Source: Sulfitobacter faviae (lineage in GTDB: Bacteria; Pseudomonadota; Alphaproteobacteria; Rhodobacterales; Rhodobacteraceae). From it: a stretch of 64,000 bases of DNA. The position numbers and the translations under genes are program-made. Under the pieces are notes generated by a model that was not told the DNA's origin, made no database searches, and was given only the letters and a program-made list of their open reading frames with translations. Location of the stretch: positions 150,827-214,826 of the forward strand of contig NZ_PGFQ01000002.1 of assembly GCF_029870955.1 (NCBI RefSeq), written 5' to 3'. This document shows, in pieces, positions 9,628-18,855 of this stretch (position 1 is its first letter; each line of letters begins with the position of its first letter).

Positions 9628-10809
9628 CTACCCCTCCGCCGCGCGGGCGCGGCTGCGGCGGGCGTGCAGGGTCTCGGCCTCAGCCAGATCGTCGCTTTCG
9701 ACCTTAACCGTCTCATGCCCACCGGGGCGCTGCGCACGCTTGCGCCGAAGCGGGCCGCTATCATCGCTTTCCCGCGGCAGGATCAACCGGTCGACCAAAG
9801 TGCGGCGGAGGCCGAGGGTCGAAGTCAGATCGAAGACCCGCGCGGCGACCGCCTCAGCCTCTTGCGGCTGGACCAGCAACTCAAGCCGCGTGACGGGGCG
9901 GGATTTCTTGCCCTGCCCGCTGAGCATCATGAGATCGACCACGCCCTCCATCTCGCGCAACCGATCCACCGCCGCGCCCAGTTCTTCGCCCGTCATGTCG
10001 TCGATATCGCAGGCGAATTGCACGAGACTGTCCTGCGCGATGCCCGTCGTGGCGGAGTCAAAGACGCTGACCCGCAGGATATTCGGCAGCCCTTTCATCA
10101 CCCGCATCCCCGCGCCCGATCCGGTACAGCGCAGCCGCCCCGGTGGACGGCTGGCGATGGGGCTGCCGCAGGTGAGATGGGCAAGGATCGCGGCCCCGGT
10201 GGGTGTCACCCGCTCGCCCGGCACGCCGTCGTCATGCCAATCATAGCCTTGCAAGATGAGCGCCGTGGCGGGCGCGGGCACCGGCAGTTTGCCATGCGCC
10301 GTTTCGACCAAGCCGCCGCCGAGGGGCAGTGCTGCTAGCGAGAATGTCGCCCCCTTCAGCGCGGCGCAAATGCTGCCCGCGGCGGTCACATCCATCAGCG
10401 CGTCCCAATCCGCGATCTCATGAAAATGCACCCGGTCGATGGGGATGTCATGCACCTGCGCTTCGGCCTCGGCGATCCGGTGAAGGATGGCGCAGGCGGC
10501 CTCCGCCGTGCCCTCGGACAGCGCTGCGTTTTCCAGCAAGTTGCGCATGGCGCGATAGGTCGTCTCGGCCCCATGCCGCCTGCCCGCGTCGGGTGTTGTC
10601 AGCACCAGCTCAAACCGCCGCGACGTGATGCCCGAGGCGACATGTTCGCTCAGTTCCGCATGGCCCACCTCGGCGGGGAGGACGGCGGCGACATCGGCCA
10701 AGGCGCGCTCGGCCAGATTGGGGAAGGCATGCAACATTGCGGCGATGAACATATCCCCCGCCGCCCCGCCAACGGGGTCGAGGTGTAGGTGAAGCCCCTG
10801 CCCCCGCAT
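9628..10809 (-). CDS. larC: LarC, nickel insertion enzyme for the nickel-pincer nucleotide cofactor
   Basis: LarC (DUF111) is a CTP-dependent cyclometallase that places nickel in the pincer nucleotide used by LarA-type racemases. The 393-residue protein opens with GLHLHLDPVGGAAGDMFIAA, the family signature. VHFHEIADWDALMDVTAAG and LPLGGGLVETAHG follow; a histidine- and aspartate-rich central part ends in ACDIDDMTGEELG. It is one uninterrupted gene; in Lactobacillus plantarum larC is split and needs a programmed frameshift. The start at 10809 shares one base with the larA stop (TGATG), so the two are translationally coupled. The LarC fold and its partner gene make the call firm. Confidence 0.94.
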   Translation of the reverse strand: MRGQGLHLHLDPVGGAAGDMFIAAMLHAFPNLAERALADVAAVLPAEVGHAELSEHVASGITSRRFELVLTTPDAGRRHGAETTYRAMRNLLENAALSEGTAEAACAILHRIAEAEAQVHDIPIDRVHFHEIADWDALMDVTAAGSICAALKGATFSLAALPLGGGLVETAHGKLPVPAPATALILQGYDWHDDGVPGERVTPTGAAILAHLTCGSPIASRPPGRLRCTGSGAGMRVMKGLPNILRVSVFDSATTGIAQDSLVQFACDIDDMTGEELGAAVDRLREMEGVVDLMMLSGQGKKSRPVTRLELLVQPQEAEAVAARVFDLTSTLGLRRTLVDRLILPRESDDSGPLRRKRAQRPGGHETVKVESDDLAEAETLHARRSRARAAEG

Positions 10810-12122
10810 CAATGCCCCTCCGGCCAAGGGTTGCGCAGCAGGCCGTCGTCGAACTGCATCTCTTGCAGATCGCCAATCACCTCAAGCCCCGGACGGTCGC
10901 GCAGTTCCGGCAGCATCGCCTCGGAGGCATAGAGATACTCAAGCTTCAGCGTGTTGGGGATGCGCAGCAGCCGGACCTTGGTGATATCCTCGGCCCCGCA
11001 GGTCTTGACCGCCGTCTGGATCGCGGTGCGGTCGCAGGGCATGACCATCGGGATTTTTGACTGCTTCAACACTTGTGAGGTGATGGCATTGGCATAGACC
11101 GCCTCGCGGTCGAAGTCCTGCTCCAACCGCTGCGTGATCACATCCGCCCGCGCCGCGCCATTGCCGTTGCCATTGCTGCGCGGCGACAGGCCAAGCGCCA
11201 CCAGCCGCGAGATATGCAGATGGACCTGCATCTTCTCGCTTGAAAACCGATGGGTGATATTGGGGTCCATCCCGGTGCCAGAGAACTCCTTGCCGATCTC
11301 ATCCACCACCAGCACGTCCAGATCGCCCGAGGCCGAAGGCGCGTCCAGCGGCCCCAACGGCAGACGGGGCATGTTGCGCATCGCCTCTTGCAGATAGGGC
11401 GCTTCGGCCTCCAGCATCCCGTCGCTGTCGAGCGCCACAACCTGCGCCAGCCCATCATAGGCATTCTCAATCGTGCCGATGCCGAAAAGCACCTTGCAAC
11501 GTTCCAGCTTCATCCGCGCCATTTTGGCCACGAAGATGCCGACGTTGTCGATGCCGCGCGAATGGCAGGTCTCGGCGCCCGATTGCTTGCCCAGCCCGAT
11601 CGAGAGCATTTTGGCCAGCCCGCTTTCGTTCGGCGCGCGGAAAGAGGTATGCGGCTTGATCCGGTTGAACAGGATAATCCCATCGGCGGCATTGGCGTGG
11701 CGGTCCATCCGCACCGACATGCCGTTGTCGAGCACGCCGATCTCATCGGTTTCCATCGAAGAGCGGATTTCGCAACCGAGGCTCTCTTCGGTCACGCCCA
11801 GTTTCGCCAGCAGCGCGGTCTGCCCCTCTGCGGTGGCGCCGCCGTGGCTGCCCATGGCGGGCACGACAAAGGGATGCGCCCCGCGCGCGCGGACCTCGGC
11901 CACGATGGCGGCCAGCAGTTCCGGCAGGTTCGCCAGCCCGCGGCTGCCTGCGGTGATGGCGATGGACATGCCCGGTTTGATCTTGCCTGCGCAATCGGCC
12001 TGCATCGCCTCCGCCACGGCGGCGCGCGGGTCGTCGATCTGGGTCGCGGCAAAGGTCTGACGGCAGAGCGCCATGCGCGGCAGCGGCGTATCCTCGACCA
12101 GTTTCACATAGTTCGGTTTCAT
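10809..12122 (-). CDS. LarA-family nickel-pincer racemase/epimerase homologue
   Basis: A 437-residue member of the lactate racemase superfamily (DUF2088). The cofactor residues known from L. plantarum LarA (His108, His174, Lys184, His200) have clear counterparts: His93 in GSHGG, His158 in RIKPHTSF, Lys171 in SGLAKML and His187 in AETCHSRG. The Lys-to-His spacing of 16 is identical. Characterised homologues invert the alpha-hydroxy carbon of lactate, malate, hydroxyglutarate or D-gluconate. Setting among sugar-acid dehydratases argues for an aldonate or aldarate epimerase, but the substrate is not determined. The start at 12122 is preferred to 12143 because GAGGGGAC precedes it. Confidence 0.9.
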   Translation of the reverse strand: MKPNYVKLVEDTPLPRMALCRQTFAATQIDDPRAAVAEAMQADCAGKIKPGMSIAITAGSRGLANLPELLAAIVAEVRARGAHPFVVPAMGSHGGATAEGQTALLAKLGVTEESLGCEIRSSMETDEIGVLDNGMSVRMDRHANAADGIILFNRIKPHTSFRAPNESGLAKMLSIGLGKQSGAETCHSRGIDNVGIFVAKMARMKLERCKVLFGIGTIENAYDGLAQVVALDSDGMLEAEAPYLQEAMRNMPRLPLGPLDAPSASGDLDVLVVDEIGKEFSGTGMDPNITHRFSSEKMQVHLHISRLVALGLSPRSNGNGNGAARADVITQRLEQDFDREAVYANAITSQVLKQSKIPMVMPCDRTAIQTAVKTCGAEDITKVRLLRIPNTLKLEYLYASEAMLPELRDRPGLEVIGDLQEMQFDDGLLRNPWPEGH

Positions 12123-12145
12123 CTGCGCTGTCCCCTCTGACATCG

Positions 12146-13692
12146 TTACCCCGTGACCCCAATCGGCCAAGGTGCGAATTCCTCTTCGCCCACGCCGAGC
12201 GCTTCGGACTTGCTTTGCTCCCCCGAGGCGATGGCGAGGATGCGCTCGAAGATCCTTTGCCCCAACTCCTCTAGGCTCTGCTCGCCGTCGATCACGGTGC
12301 CGCAGTTGATGTCCATATCGTCCTGCATCTTGGTGAACATCGGCGTGTTGGAGGCGAGTTTGATCGTCGGTGAGGGGTAAGAGCCAAAGCACGACCCGCG
12401 CCCGGTGGTAAAGCAGATCAGGTTCGCGCCCCCGCGATCTGCCCGGTGGCCGAGACGGGATCGAAGCCGGGCGTATCCATGAAGACCAGCCCCTTTTGCG
12501 TCACGGGTTCGGCATAGCGGTAGACCTCCATCAGCCCCGTGCTGCCGCTTTTCTTGGCCCCGCCGAGCGATTTTTCCAGCACATTCGCCAGCCCGCCTGC
12601 CTGATTGCCGGGGCTGACAACGCCGTTGATCTGCGTGTCGCGGCCCTTGGTATAGTCCAGCCACCAATCCATGCGTTCGACCAGCTTGCGCCCCACCTCT
12701 TCACTGCGGGCGCGCCGGGTCAGGAGGTGTTCGACACCGAAAATCTCGGGCGTTTCCGAAAGGATCGCCGTGCCGCCGTTGCGCACGAGGATATCCGCCG
12801 CCGCCCCCAGTCCGGGGTTGGCCGAGAGCCCCGAAAGCCCGTCCGACCCGCCGCATTGCATCCCGATGGTGATATGTTCCGCCGAACAGGGCGCGCGCCG
12901 GACGGCATTGGCCTGATCCAGCATTTCGCGCACCGCTTCTTTGCCTTCGGCAATCGCGCGGGCCGTGCCGCCGACATGTTGCATGGTGACGCAGCGCAGC
13001 ATCTTGCCCTCGGCCAACCCCTCCTCTTCAAAGAATTGGGCGAGGTTGTTGCGCTCGCAACCCAGCGAGAGGACCACGGCCCCGGCCAGATTGGGGTGGC
13101 GGATATAGCCCGAGAGCGTGCGGCGCAGCAGGTCCATCGGCTCGCCCGTAAGCTCCATCCCGCAGCCGGATTCGTGGATGAAGGGGATCACCCCGTCGAC
13201 ATTCTCCCATGCCTCCATCCGCTCTTCGTCGAAGTAATTGGCGATCTTGCGCGCCACGGTGGCCGAGCAATTCACTGTGACGAAAAGCCCGATGTAGTTG
13301 CGCGTGCCCACCCGGCCATTGGCGCGGCGGATGCCCATGAACTGGGCGCGCTCTTGCGGTGGCAGCAGCTTGGTCGGGGTATAATCGCGGGCAAAGGCAT
13401 AGTCTTTGTCGACCGCGTCGAACTTGATGTTATGGCTGTGCAGCCAATCGCCTGCGGCGATCTCTACTGCCGCATAGCCGATCACCGTGTCGAATTTCAG
13501 GATCGGCGCGCCGCGTTGGATCGGGCGGATCGCGATCTTGTGACCTTGGGGCGTATCGTGGTTGGCACGCAGCCCGTCTTGCGGCAATACCGCGCCACGG
13601 GGAACCGCCGCGGTTGCCACGACCACGTTATCCGTCGGTGACAGCAGCATCACCTTTGCGCGTCTGTCCTCTTGCATGGTCTGGCTGTCCAT
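12146..13692 (-). CDS. UxaA/GarD-family altronate or galactarate dehydratase
   Basis: A sugar-acid dehydratase of the UxaA family that eliminates water from an aldonate or aldarate to give a 2-keto-3-deoxy acid. An N-terminal SAF domain (about residues 10-85; RGHKIA-like run QGHKIAIRPI, then GDWLHSHN) precedes the catalytic domain. Catalytic-domain motifs are RRANGRVGTRNY, VLSLGCERNN, QCGGSDGLSG and SPGNQAGGL. The frame breaks in the C5 run at 12429-12433; an added base gives 515 residues ending with GEEEFAPWPIG. Both domains are fused, as in E. coli UxaA. The gene heads the minus-strand unit with larA and larC and is divergent from the GntR gene at 13786. Confidence 0.9.
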
Positions 13693-13749
13693 CGGATGCT
13701 CCCCCTCCCTCGGGTGTCGAAAAAACCGCTTCGGTAAGATGTCATTAAC

Positions 13750-13759
13750 TGATATATTA
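13750..13759. promoter_or_regulatory. Putative GntR operator TGATATATTA (copy 1)
   Basis: This AT-rich 10-mer lies in the 93-bp divergent promoter between the UxaA-family gene and the GntR gene. The identical 10-mer occurs at 17997-18006 in the other divergent promoter of the cluster. GntR/FCD regulators often bind TGATATATCA-like palindromes, so these are candidate operators. Confidence 0.5.
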
Positions 13760-13785
13760 GATTTAACAGCTATGGAAGAGCCCGC

Positions 13786-14562
13786 ATGACCGCATCGAAG
13801 AAACCCGCCGCGCAGAGCGCACAGACCCTTGCCAAAAGCATCCTTGGCGGTGGGGCCGACTTGGGTATGTTTGAGGGCGGGCCGACGGGACGCGGGGTTT
13901 ACGCCACCCTGCGCGATCAGATCGTGAGGCTGGACCTGCCGCCCGGCACGCCGCTGTTGCGCGCCGAACTGGCCGAGACCCATGGCGTCAGCCTGACGCC
14001 GCTGCGCGATGCGCTGCAACAGTTGGCCAAAGAAGGGCTGGTCAAGATCTACCCGCAATCGCGCACGCTGGTCACACCGATCGACATGTCGGCGATCCGC
14101 GAGGCGCAGTTCATGCGCATCGCGCTTGAGACCGAGGTCGTGCGCCGTTTGGCCGATGAGATCGCGCCCGAAGCCCTCACCCGTCTGCGCAGCATCGTCG
14201 CCTTGCAAAGCAGCATCTCGGACCAACCCGGCGATGTGCCGACCTTTCAGGAATTGGACGAGGTGTTTCACCAGACCCTCTTCGTGGCGGCGGGCCATGT
14301 GCAAAGCCAGCGCATCATGCGCAGTCATGCGGGCCACTTGGAACGCCTGCGCCGCCTGCATCTGGACGACATTGATGAGGCCGGGCGCATTCTGAACAAC
14401 AAGGACGTGATCGCCGGCCACAGCCGCATCCTCGATGGGATCGAAGCGGGCGATGCGCCCGCGGCGATGGAGGCACTGCGCCAGCACCTGCAACGCACCG
14501 TCGACCGGATGACCGAGAAACGGGCGGCTTTCCCGGAGTATTTCACCCCGGAAAAGCCCTGA
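13786..14562 (+). CDS. GntR-family transcriptional regulator (FCD domain)
   Basis: A 258-residue regulator with a winged-helix domain (YATLRDQIVRLDLPPGTPL, then LAETHGVSLTPLRDALQQLA, about residues 40-85) and an all-helical FCD effector domain. FCD metal-site residues are visible as ELDEVFHQTL and GHSRILDGIEAGD. It is transcribed away from the UxaA-larA-larC unit and converges with the RraA-like gene. It is the likely repressor of both divergent promoters that carry TGATATATTA. The effector is probably the acid or its keto-deoxy product (inference). Confidence 0.9.
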   Translation: MTASKKPAAQSAQTLAKSILGGGADLGMFEGGPTGRGVYATLRDQIVRLDLPPGTPLLRAELAETHGVSLTPLRDALQQLAKEGLVKIYPQSRTLVTPIDMSAIREAQFMRIALETEVVRRLADEIAPEALTRLRSIVALQSSISDQPGDVPTFQELDEVFHQTLFVAAGHVQSQRIMRSHAGHLERLRRLHLDDIDEAGRILNNKDVIAGHSRILDGIEAGDAPAAMEALRQHLQRTVDRMTEKRAAFPEYFTPEKP

Positions 14563-14563
14563 T

Positions 14564-15274
14564 TCAGCGGTTGTTGGCCTTGCGCCACGCGGCGAACTTA
14601 TCAAGATTCTCTTGCTTGGTGCCGGGGTAGAGCCCGATGATCCCGGCGCCATCCTTGACCTGCTCCACCACGAAATCCTCATAGGCGGTCATCTCGACAG
14701 CCTCATCTGCCACCTCTTCGGCGATATCCGCGGGGATGATGATCACGCAGTCGTCGTCGCCCACCACGATATCACCGGGAAAGACGGGGGCATCGCCGCA
14801 GCCCACGGGGCAGTTGATCTCAATCGCCTCATGCAGCGTCAGGTTCGTAGGGCTGGAGGGGCGCGCGTGATAGGCGGGGATCTCAAGCGCGCCGATGGTC
14901 GCCGCATCGCGCAAGCCCCCGTCGGTCACCACACCCGCCGCGCCGCGCATCATCAGCCGTGTGATCAGGATGTCACCGGCGCTTGCCGCGCGGGCATCCT
15001 TGCGGCTGTCCATTACCAGCACATGGCCCTCGGGGCAGGTCTCGATCGCGACGCGCTGCGGATGCTCGGGATTGCGGAATTCGACCAATTGGTTGCGGTC
15101 TTCGCGGGCAGGCATATAGCGCAGGGTAAAGGCGGGGCCGACCATGTTGCGCCCCTTGGCGGCAACCGGACCGACCCCCTGCACCACCTGATTGCGCAGC
15201 CCGCGCTTGTACAGCGCCGTCGCCAATGTCGCGACCGAGACCGCTTGAAGTTTCTCGCGTAGTTCGGGGCTCAT
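14564..15274 (-). CDS. RraA-like protein (HMG aldolase/oxaloacetate decarboxylase superfamily)
   Basis: A 236-residue protein of the RraA fold. Recognisable pieces are VSVATLATALYKRGL near the start, MVGPAFTLRY, GDILITRLMMRGAAGVVTDGG (the metal/substrate loop) and SAGDIL. Also visible are PVFPGDIVVGDDDCVIIIP and ADEAVEMTAYEDFV. Characterised relatives are 4-hydroxy-4-methyl-2-oxoglutarate aldolases or oxaloacetate decarboxylases. In sugar-acid operons such proteins probably split or decarboxylate a keto acid intermediate. The start at 15274 overlaps the stop of the DapA-like gene by 4 bp, so an upstream in-frame ATG is rejected. Confidence 0.88.
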   Translation of the reverse strand: MSPELREKLQAVSVATLATALYKRGLRNQVVQGVGPVAAKGRNMVGPAFTLRYMPAREDRNQLVEFRNPEHPQRVAIETCPEGHVLVMDSRKDARAASAGDILITRLMMRGAAGVVTDGGLRDAATIGALEIPAYHARPSSPTNLTLHEAIEINCPVGCGDAPVFPGDIVVGDDDCVIIIPADIAEEVADEAVEMTAYEDFVVEQVKDGAGIIGLYPGTKQENLDKFAAWRKANNR

Positions 15275-16182
15275 GCCGCCTCTCCCTTCAGTTGATTGTC
15301 TTTCAAGAATTGATCCAGCACCGCCTGCTGCTGTTCCGTCAGCGGCCATGCGGAAGGCGGGCGCGTGGGGCCGCAATCCTGTCCGATGGCCATAAGGGCG
15401 GCTTTGACGCCGGTGACATTGGTGCCGTTATGCTCTTCCGCGCGGATGTCCTCAAAGGCGCGCATCCCGGCGATGAGGCGGTTCGCTTCGCCGTAGTTGC
15501 CTGCGTCGAGTGCCGCGTGGATGGCGACCGAGCGCTCGGGCCAGACGTTGATAAGGCCCGAGGTGAAGCCCCGCGCCCCCACGGCATAGAGCGGCGGCGC
15601 CCAGACCTCGGCCAGACCGCCGACCCAGACGATATCTTTTGGCGCAGCTTCGATCGCGCGGGCAAGGTTCAAGGGGTTCGGCGTGGCCCATTTGACGCCC
15701 TTCACCCCGTCGACCTCGCACAGTCGCGCGATGCCCTCGGGCCCCATCGCGTCATTGCGCAGGTACAGCATCACCGGCAGCCCGCCCGAGGCATCGCGCA
15801 CCGCATGCACATAGTCGACCGTACCACGGGGAGAGACGAAGGGATCGGGCGGTTGGTGGATCATCAGCGCATCCGCCCCCGCCTCGGCGCTTGCCTTGGC
15901 CAGCGCACAGGCATCGCGAATGCCGCGCCCGACCCCTGCAAGCAGCGGCGCGCGCCCATCGACCATCTGCGCCACCTCGCGCACCATGGTGCAGGCCTCG
16001 TCATTGGTCAGCGCGTAATATTCGCCGGTATTGCCGTTCACCACCGGGATATGCACCCCGGCGGCAAGCGCGCGGTTAATGATCGGCCCCAGCTTGCGCG
16101 GCGCGATCTCTCCGCCCGGGTCATAGGGCGTCACGAGGATGCCCGAGATGCCGGTAAGCGCTTTCGAAAGATCATGTGTCAT
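15271..16182 (-). CDS. Dihydrodipicolinate synthase/N-acetylneuraminate lyase family aldolase or dehydratase
   Basis: A 303-residue class I (beta/alpha)8 aldolase. The substrate-carboxylate loop is VVNGNTGEYYALT (48-60), the catalytic Tyr lies in PVMLYLRND and the Schiff-base Lys in GVKGVKWATPNP near 163-174. The neighbours are sugar-acid dehydratases, and the C-terminal region is not typical of DapA. A role as 2-keto-3-deoxy-sugar-acid aldolase or as 5-dehydro-4-deoxyglucarate dehydratase (KdgD-like) is therefore likelier than lysine synthesis. It overlaps the RraA-like gene by 4 bp and follows the IlvD/Edd gene by 12 bp, so the three form one unit. Confidence 0.9.
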   Translation of the reverse strand: MTHDLSKALTGISGILVTPYDPGGEIAPRKLGPIINRALAAGVHIPVVNGNTGEYYALTNDEACTMVREVAQMVDGRAPLLAGVGRGIRDACALAKASAEAGADALMIHQPPDPFVSPRGTVDYVHAVRDASGGLPVMLYLRNDAMGPEGIARLCEVDGVKGVKWATPNPLNLARAIEAAPKDIVWVGGLAEVWAPPLYAVGARGFTSGLINVWPERSVAIHAALDAGNYGEANRLIAGMRAFEDIRAEEHNGTNVTGVKAALMAIGQDCGPTRPPSAWPLTEQQQAVLDQFLKDNQLKGEAA

Positions 16183-16194
16183 TGCCAGCCCCTC

Positions 16195-17936
16195 TCAGAA
16201 GATATCCGGCTCGCCCGCCGCTTGGCCGAAGGCCGCGGTGAGGTAGTCGAAGTCGCAGCCCTGATCGGCCTGCCCCACATGGCGCTGGAACATATAGCCC
16301 CACCCCCGCTCGAACCGCGGCTCGGGCGCTTTCCACGCAGCGCGGCGGGCGGCGAGTTCGTCCTCATCCACCAGCATGTCGAGGGTCCGCGCCTCAAGAT
16401 CCATGCGCACGATGTCCCCCGTCTTCAGCAGCGCCAGCGGCCCGCCCACGAAAGACTCCGGCGCGACATGCAGGATGCAAGCGCCGTAAGAGGTGCCCGA
16501 CATCCGCGCATCCGAGATCCGCAGCATGTCACGGTGCCCCTGTTTCAGCAGCGCCTTGGGCATCGGCAGCATCCCCCATTCCGGCATCCCCGGCCCGCCC
16601 TGCGGACCGGCGTTGCGCAGCACCAGCACATGGTCGGGCGTCACATCGAGGTTTTCGTCGTCGATGGCGGCTTTCATCTCGGGGTAGCTGTCAAAGACCA
16701 ACGCCGGGCCTTCGTGGTGGTGGAACTTCGGATCGCAGGCCGCCGGTTTGATCACCGCGCCATTGGGGCAAAGGTTGCCCTTGAGCACGGCAAGCGAGCC
16801 TTCCTTATAGACCGGGTTCGACAGGGGCCGGATCACGTCGTCATTATAGACAGGCGCATTCGCGATCCCTTCTTCCAGCGGTTTGCCGGTGCAGGTGATG
16901 GCCGACCGGTCAAGCTTGTCGCCCAACTGGTCCATCAGCGCCCGCAGCCCGCCCGCGAAGTAGAAATCCTCCATCAGATATTCGCTGCTGCCCAAGGGCC
17001 GGATATTGGCAATCAGCGGCGTGATGCGGCCCAGAGCGTCGAGATCGCTCAACTCCAGCGCCACCCCGGCGCGGCGCGCCATGGCCAAGAGATGCACCAC
17101 CGCATTGGTCGAACAGCCCGTCGCCATGGCCACCGTCGCCGCGTTTTGCACGGCGGCGGGGGTGATGATCTTGTCGGGCGTCAGGTCCTCCCAAACCATA
17201 TCGACAATGCGCCGCCCGCAAGAGGCGCTCATCCGTTTGTGCCCCGCATCCGCAGCGGGGATCGAGGTCGCCCCCGGCAGGGTCAGCCCCATCGCCTCGG
17301 CAATCGCGGTCATGGTGGAGGCGGTGCCCATCGTCATGCAATGCCCGTAGGACCGCGCAATGCCGCCTTCGACGCCAACCCATTCCTCGGCCGAGATCGT
17401 GCCCGCGCGGCGTTCGTCCCAGAACTTCCAGGCGTCCGAGCCAGAGCCAAGCGCCCGCCCCGCGTAATTGCCGCGCAGCATCGGCCCCGCGGGCAAAAAG
17501 ATGAACGGCACGCCTGCGCTGATCGCGCCCATGGTCAGCCCCGGCGTGGACTTGTCACAGCCCCCATGAGCACCACACCGTCAAGCGGGTGCGAGCGGAT
17601 CGTCTCTTCGGTCTCCATCGCGATCATATTGCGGTAGAGCATCGAAGTCGGCTTGGTGAAGCTCTCGTCGATCGAGATCGTCGGGATCTCAAGCCCCAGC
17701 CCGCCGGCCTGCGCGATTCCCTTCTTCACGTCCTCCGCGCGGTCGCGGAAATGAAGGTGGCAGGGGTTCATCTCGGACCAAGTGTTCAGGATGCCGATCA
17801 CCGGGCGGCCTTCCCAATCCTCGGGGCCCAGACCCATCTGCATCATGCGCGACCGATGGCCAAAGCTGCGCAGATCGTCGGGGGCGAACCAGCGCGCGCT
17901 GCGCAGCTGATCGGCGGTTTTCTTGGTCTCGGTCAT
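16195..17936 (-). CDS. IlvD/Edd-family dehydratase (probable sugar-acid dehydratase)
   Basis: An iron-sulfur dehydratase, 580 residues after one-base correction in the C5 run at 17561-17565. The corrected frame gives MGGCDKSTPGLTMG, the cluster-binding Cys motif. Further marks are GHCMTMGTASTM with a second cluster Cys, GCSTNAVVHLLAMA and SDARMSGTSYGACILHVAPE. Length and the LRSARWFAPDDLRSFGHRSR opening match the branch holding L-arabinonate, D-xylonate and related aldonate dehydratases, not the branched-chain amino acid enzyme. It heads a minus-strand unit with the DapA-like and RraA-like genes. The substrate stereochemistry is unknown. Confidence 0.9.
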
Positions 17937-17996
17937 GGATTCCTCGCCAGCTAAAACATCATCACAAAAAGGTTGGAAAACACATCTTGCTCGAAT

Positions 17997-18006
17997 TGAT
18001 ATATTA
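17997..18006. promoter_or_regulatory. Putative GntR operator TGATATATTA (copy 2)
   Basis: Identical to the 10-mer at 13750-13759. It lies between the divergent starts of the IlvD/Edd gene (17936) and the HpcH-like gene (18054), so one regulator bound here could control both halves of the cluster. Confidence 0.5.
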
Positions 18007-18053
18007 CCGTATCACCCCAATTGTCGATACCATTTGAGGGAGGAGCCGCGAAA

Positions 18054-18853
18054 ATGTCGGGAAAACCACTGAAACAAACGCTCCGCCCCAGCAGCCGCCT
18101 GTCGGGCTTTTGGCTCTCGCTCTGCTCTCCTACGGTGACCGAGATCGCGGCGGGCAGCGGGATCGACTGGCTGTTGTTGGATATGGAGCATGCGCCCAAC
18201 GATCTCAGCCAAATCACCGACCATCTGCGCGCGGCAGGCAGTGCCAATCCCGATGCGCAGATGATTGTGCGCCTGCCGTCCTCGGACCAGACGATGACCA
18301 AACGGCTGCTGGATATCGGCGTGCGCAATCTGATGTTCCCGATGATCCAGACTGCCGAGGCCGCCCGCCAAGCCGTATCATGGACCCGCTACCCGCCCGA
18401 AGGGCTGCGCGGCATCTCGGCCACGATCCGCGCCAATGATTACGCGCGGCAAACCGATTACCTCAGCACCTATGCAGAGGCGCAATGCGTGATCGTGCAG
18501 GTCGAAACCCCGAAGCGGTGGCCGAAATTCCCGCCATCGCCGCCGTGCCGGGGGTGGATGCGATCTTTATCGGGCCGGGAGATCTATCCTCCGCGATGGG
18601 CCATACCGGCAACCCGATGCACCCCGATGTCCAAGAGAAGATCCGTGAGGCGGTCGCGGCCATCCATGCCGCCGGGCTGCCTGCGGGCATCCTCGGCTAT
18701 GGTGCCGATCTTGCGCAACGGTACTTTGATGAGGGTATCGAATTCGTCGCCATCGCGGGCGACGCTTGGCTGCTCACGCGGCAGATGGATGCGTTGGTGC
18801 AGACCATGGCGCGGCCCTCCCCCACTTTGACACAGCAAACCCATAAGGATTGA
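18054..18853 (+). CDS. HpcH/HpaI-family class II aldolase
   Basis: A metal-dependent aldolase that cleaves 2-keto-3-deoxy acids to pyruvate and an aldehyde. LLLDMEHAPND holds the early acidic metal-pocket residues, VQVETPEAV (after correction) the metal Glu, and AIFIGPGDLSSAMG the metal Asp and substrate loop. The frame breaks in the CCCC run at 18508-18511; one added base gives 266 residues. Start at ATG 18054 is supported by GGGAGGAG 10-15 bp upstream. It is followed after 2 bp by the aldehyde dehydrogenase, its natural partner for the aldehyde product. Confidence 0.9.
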
Positions 18854-18855
18854 TC

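Noticed and set aside
15271..16182. DapA of lysine biosynthesis
   Set aside because: The gene is locked in an operon with a sugar-acid dehydratase and an RraA-like protein, and its C-terminal part is not DapA-like.
15226..17637. Long plus-strand open frame (803 codons)
   Set aside because: It is a shadow of the DapA-like and IlvD/Edd genes, both of which show catalytic motifs on the other strand.
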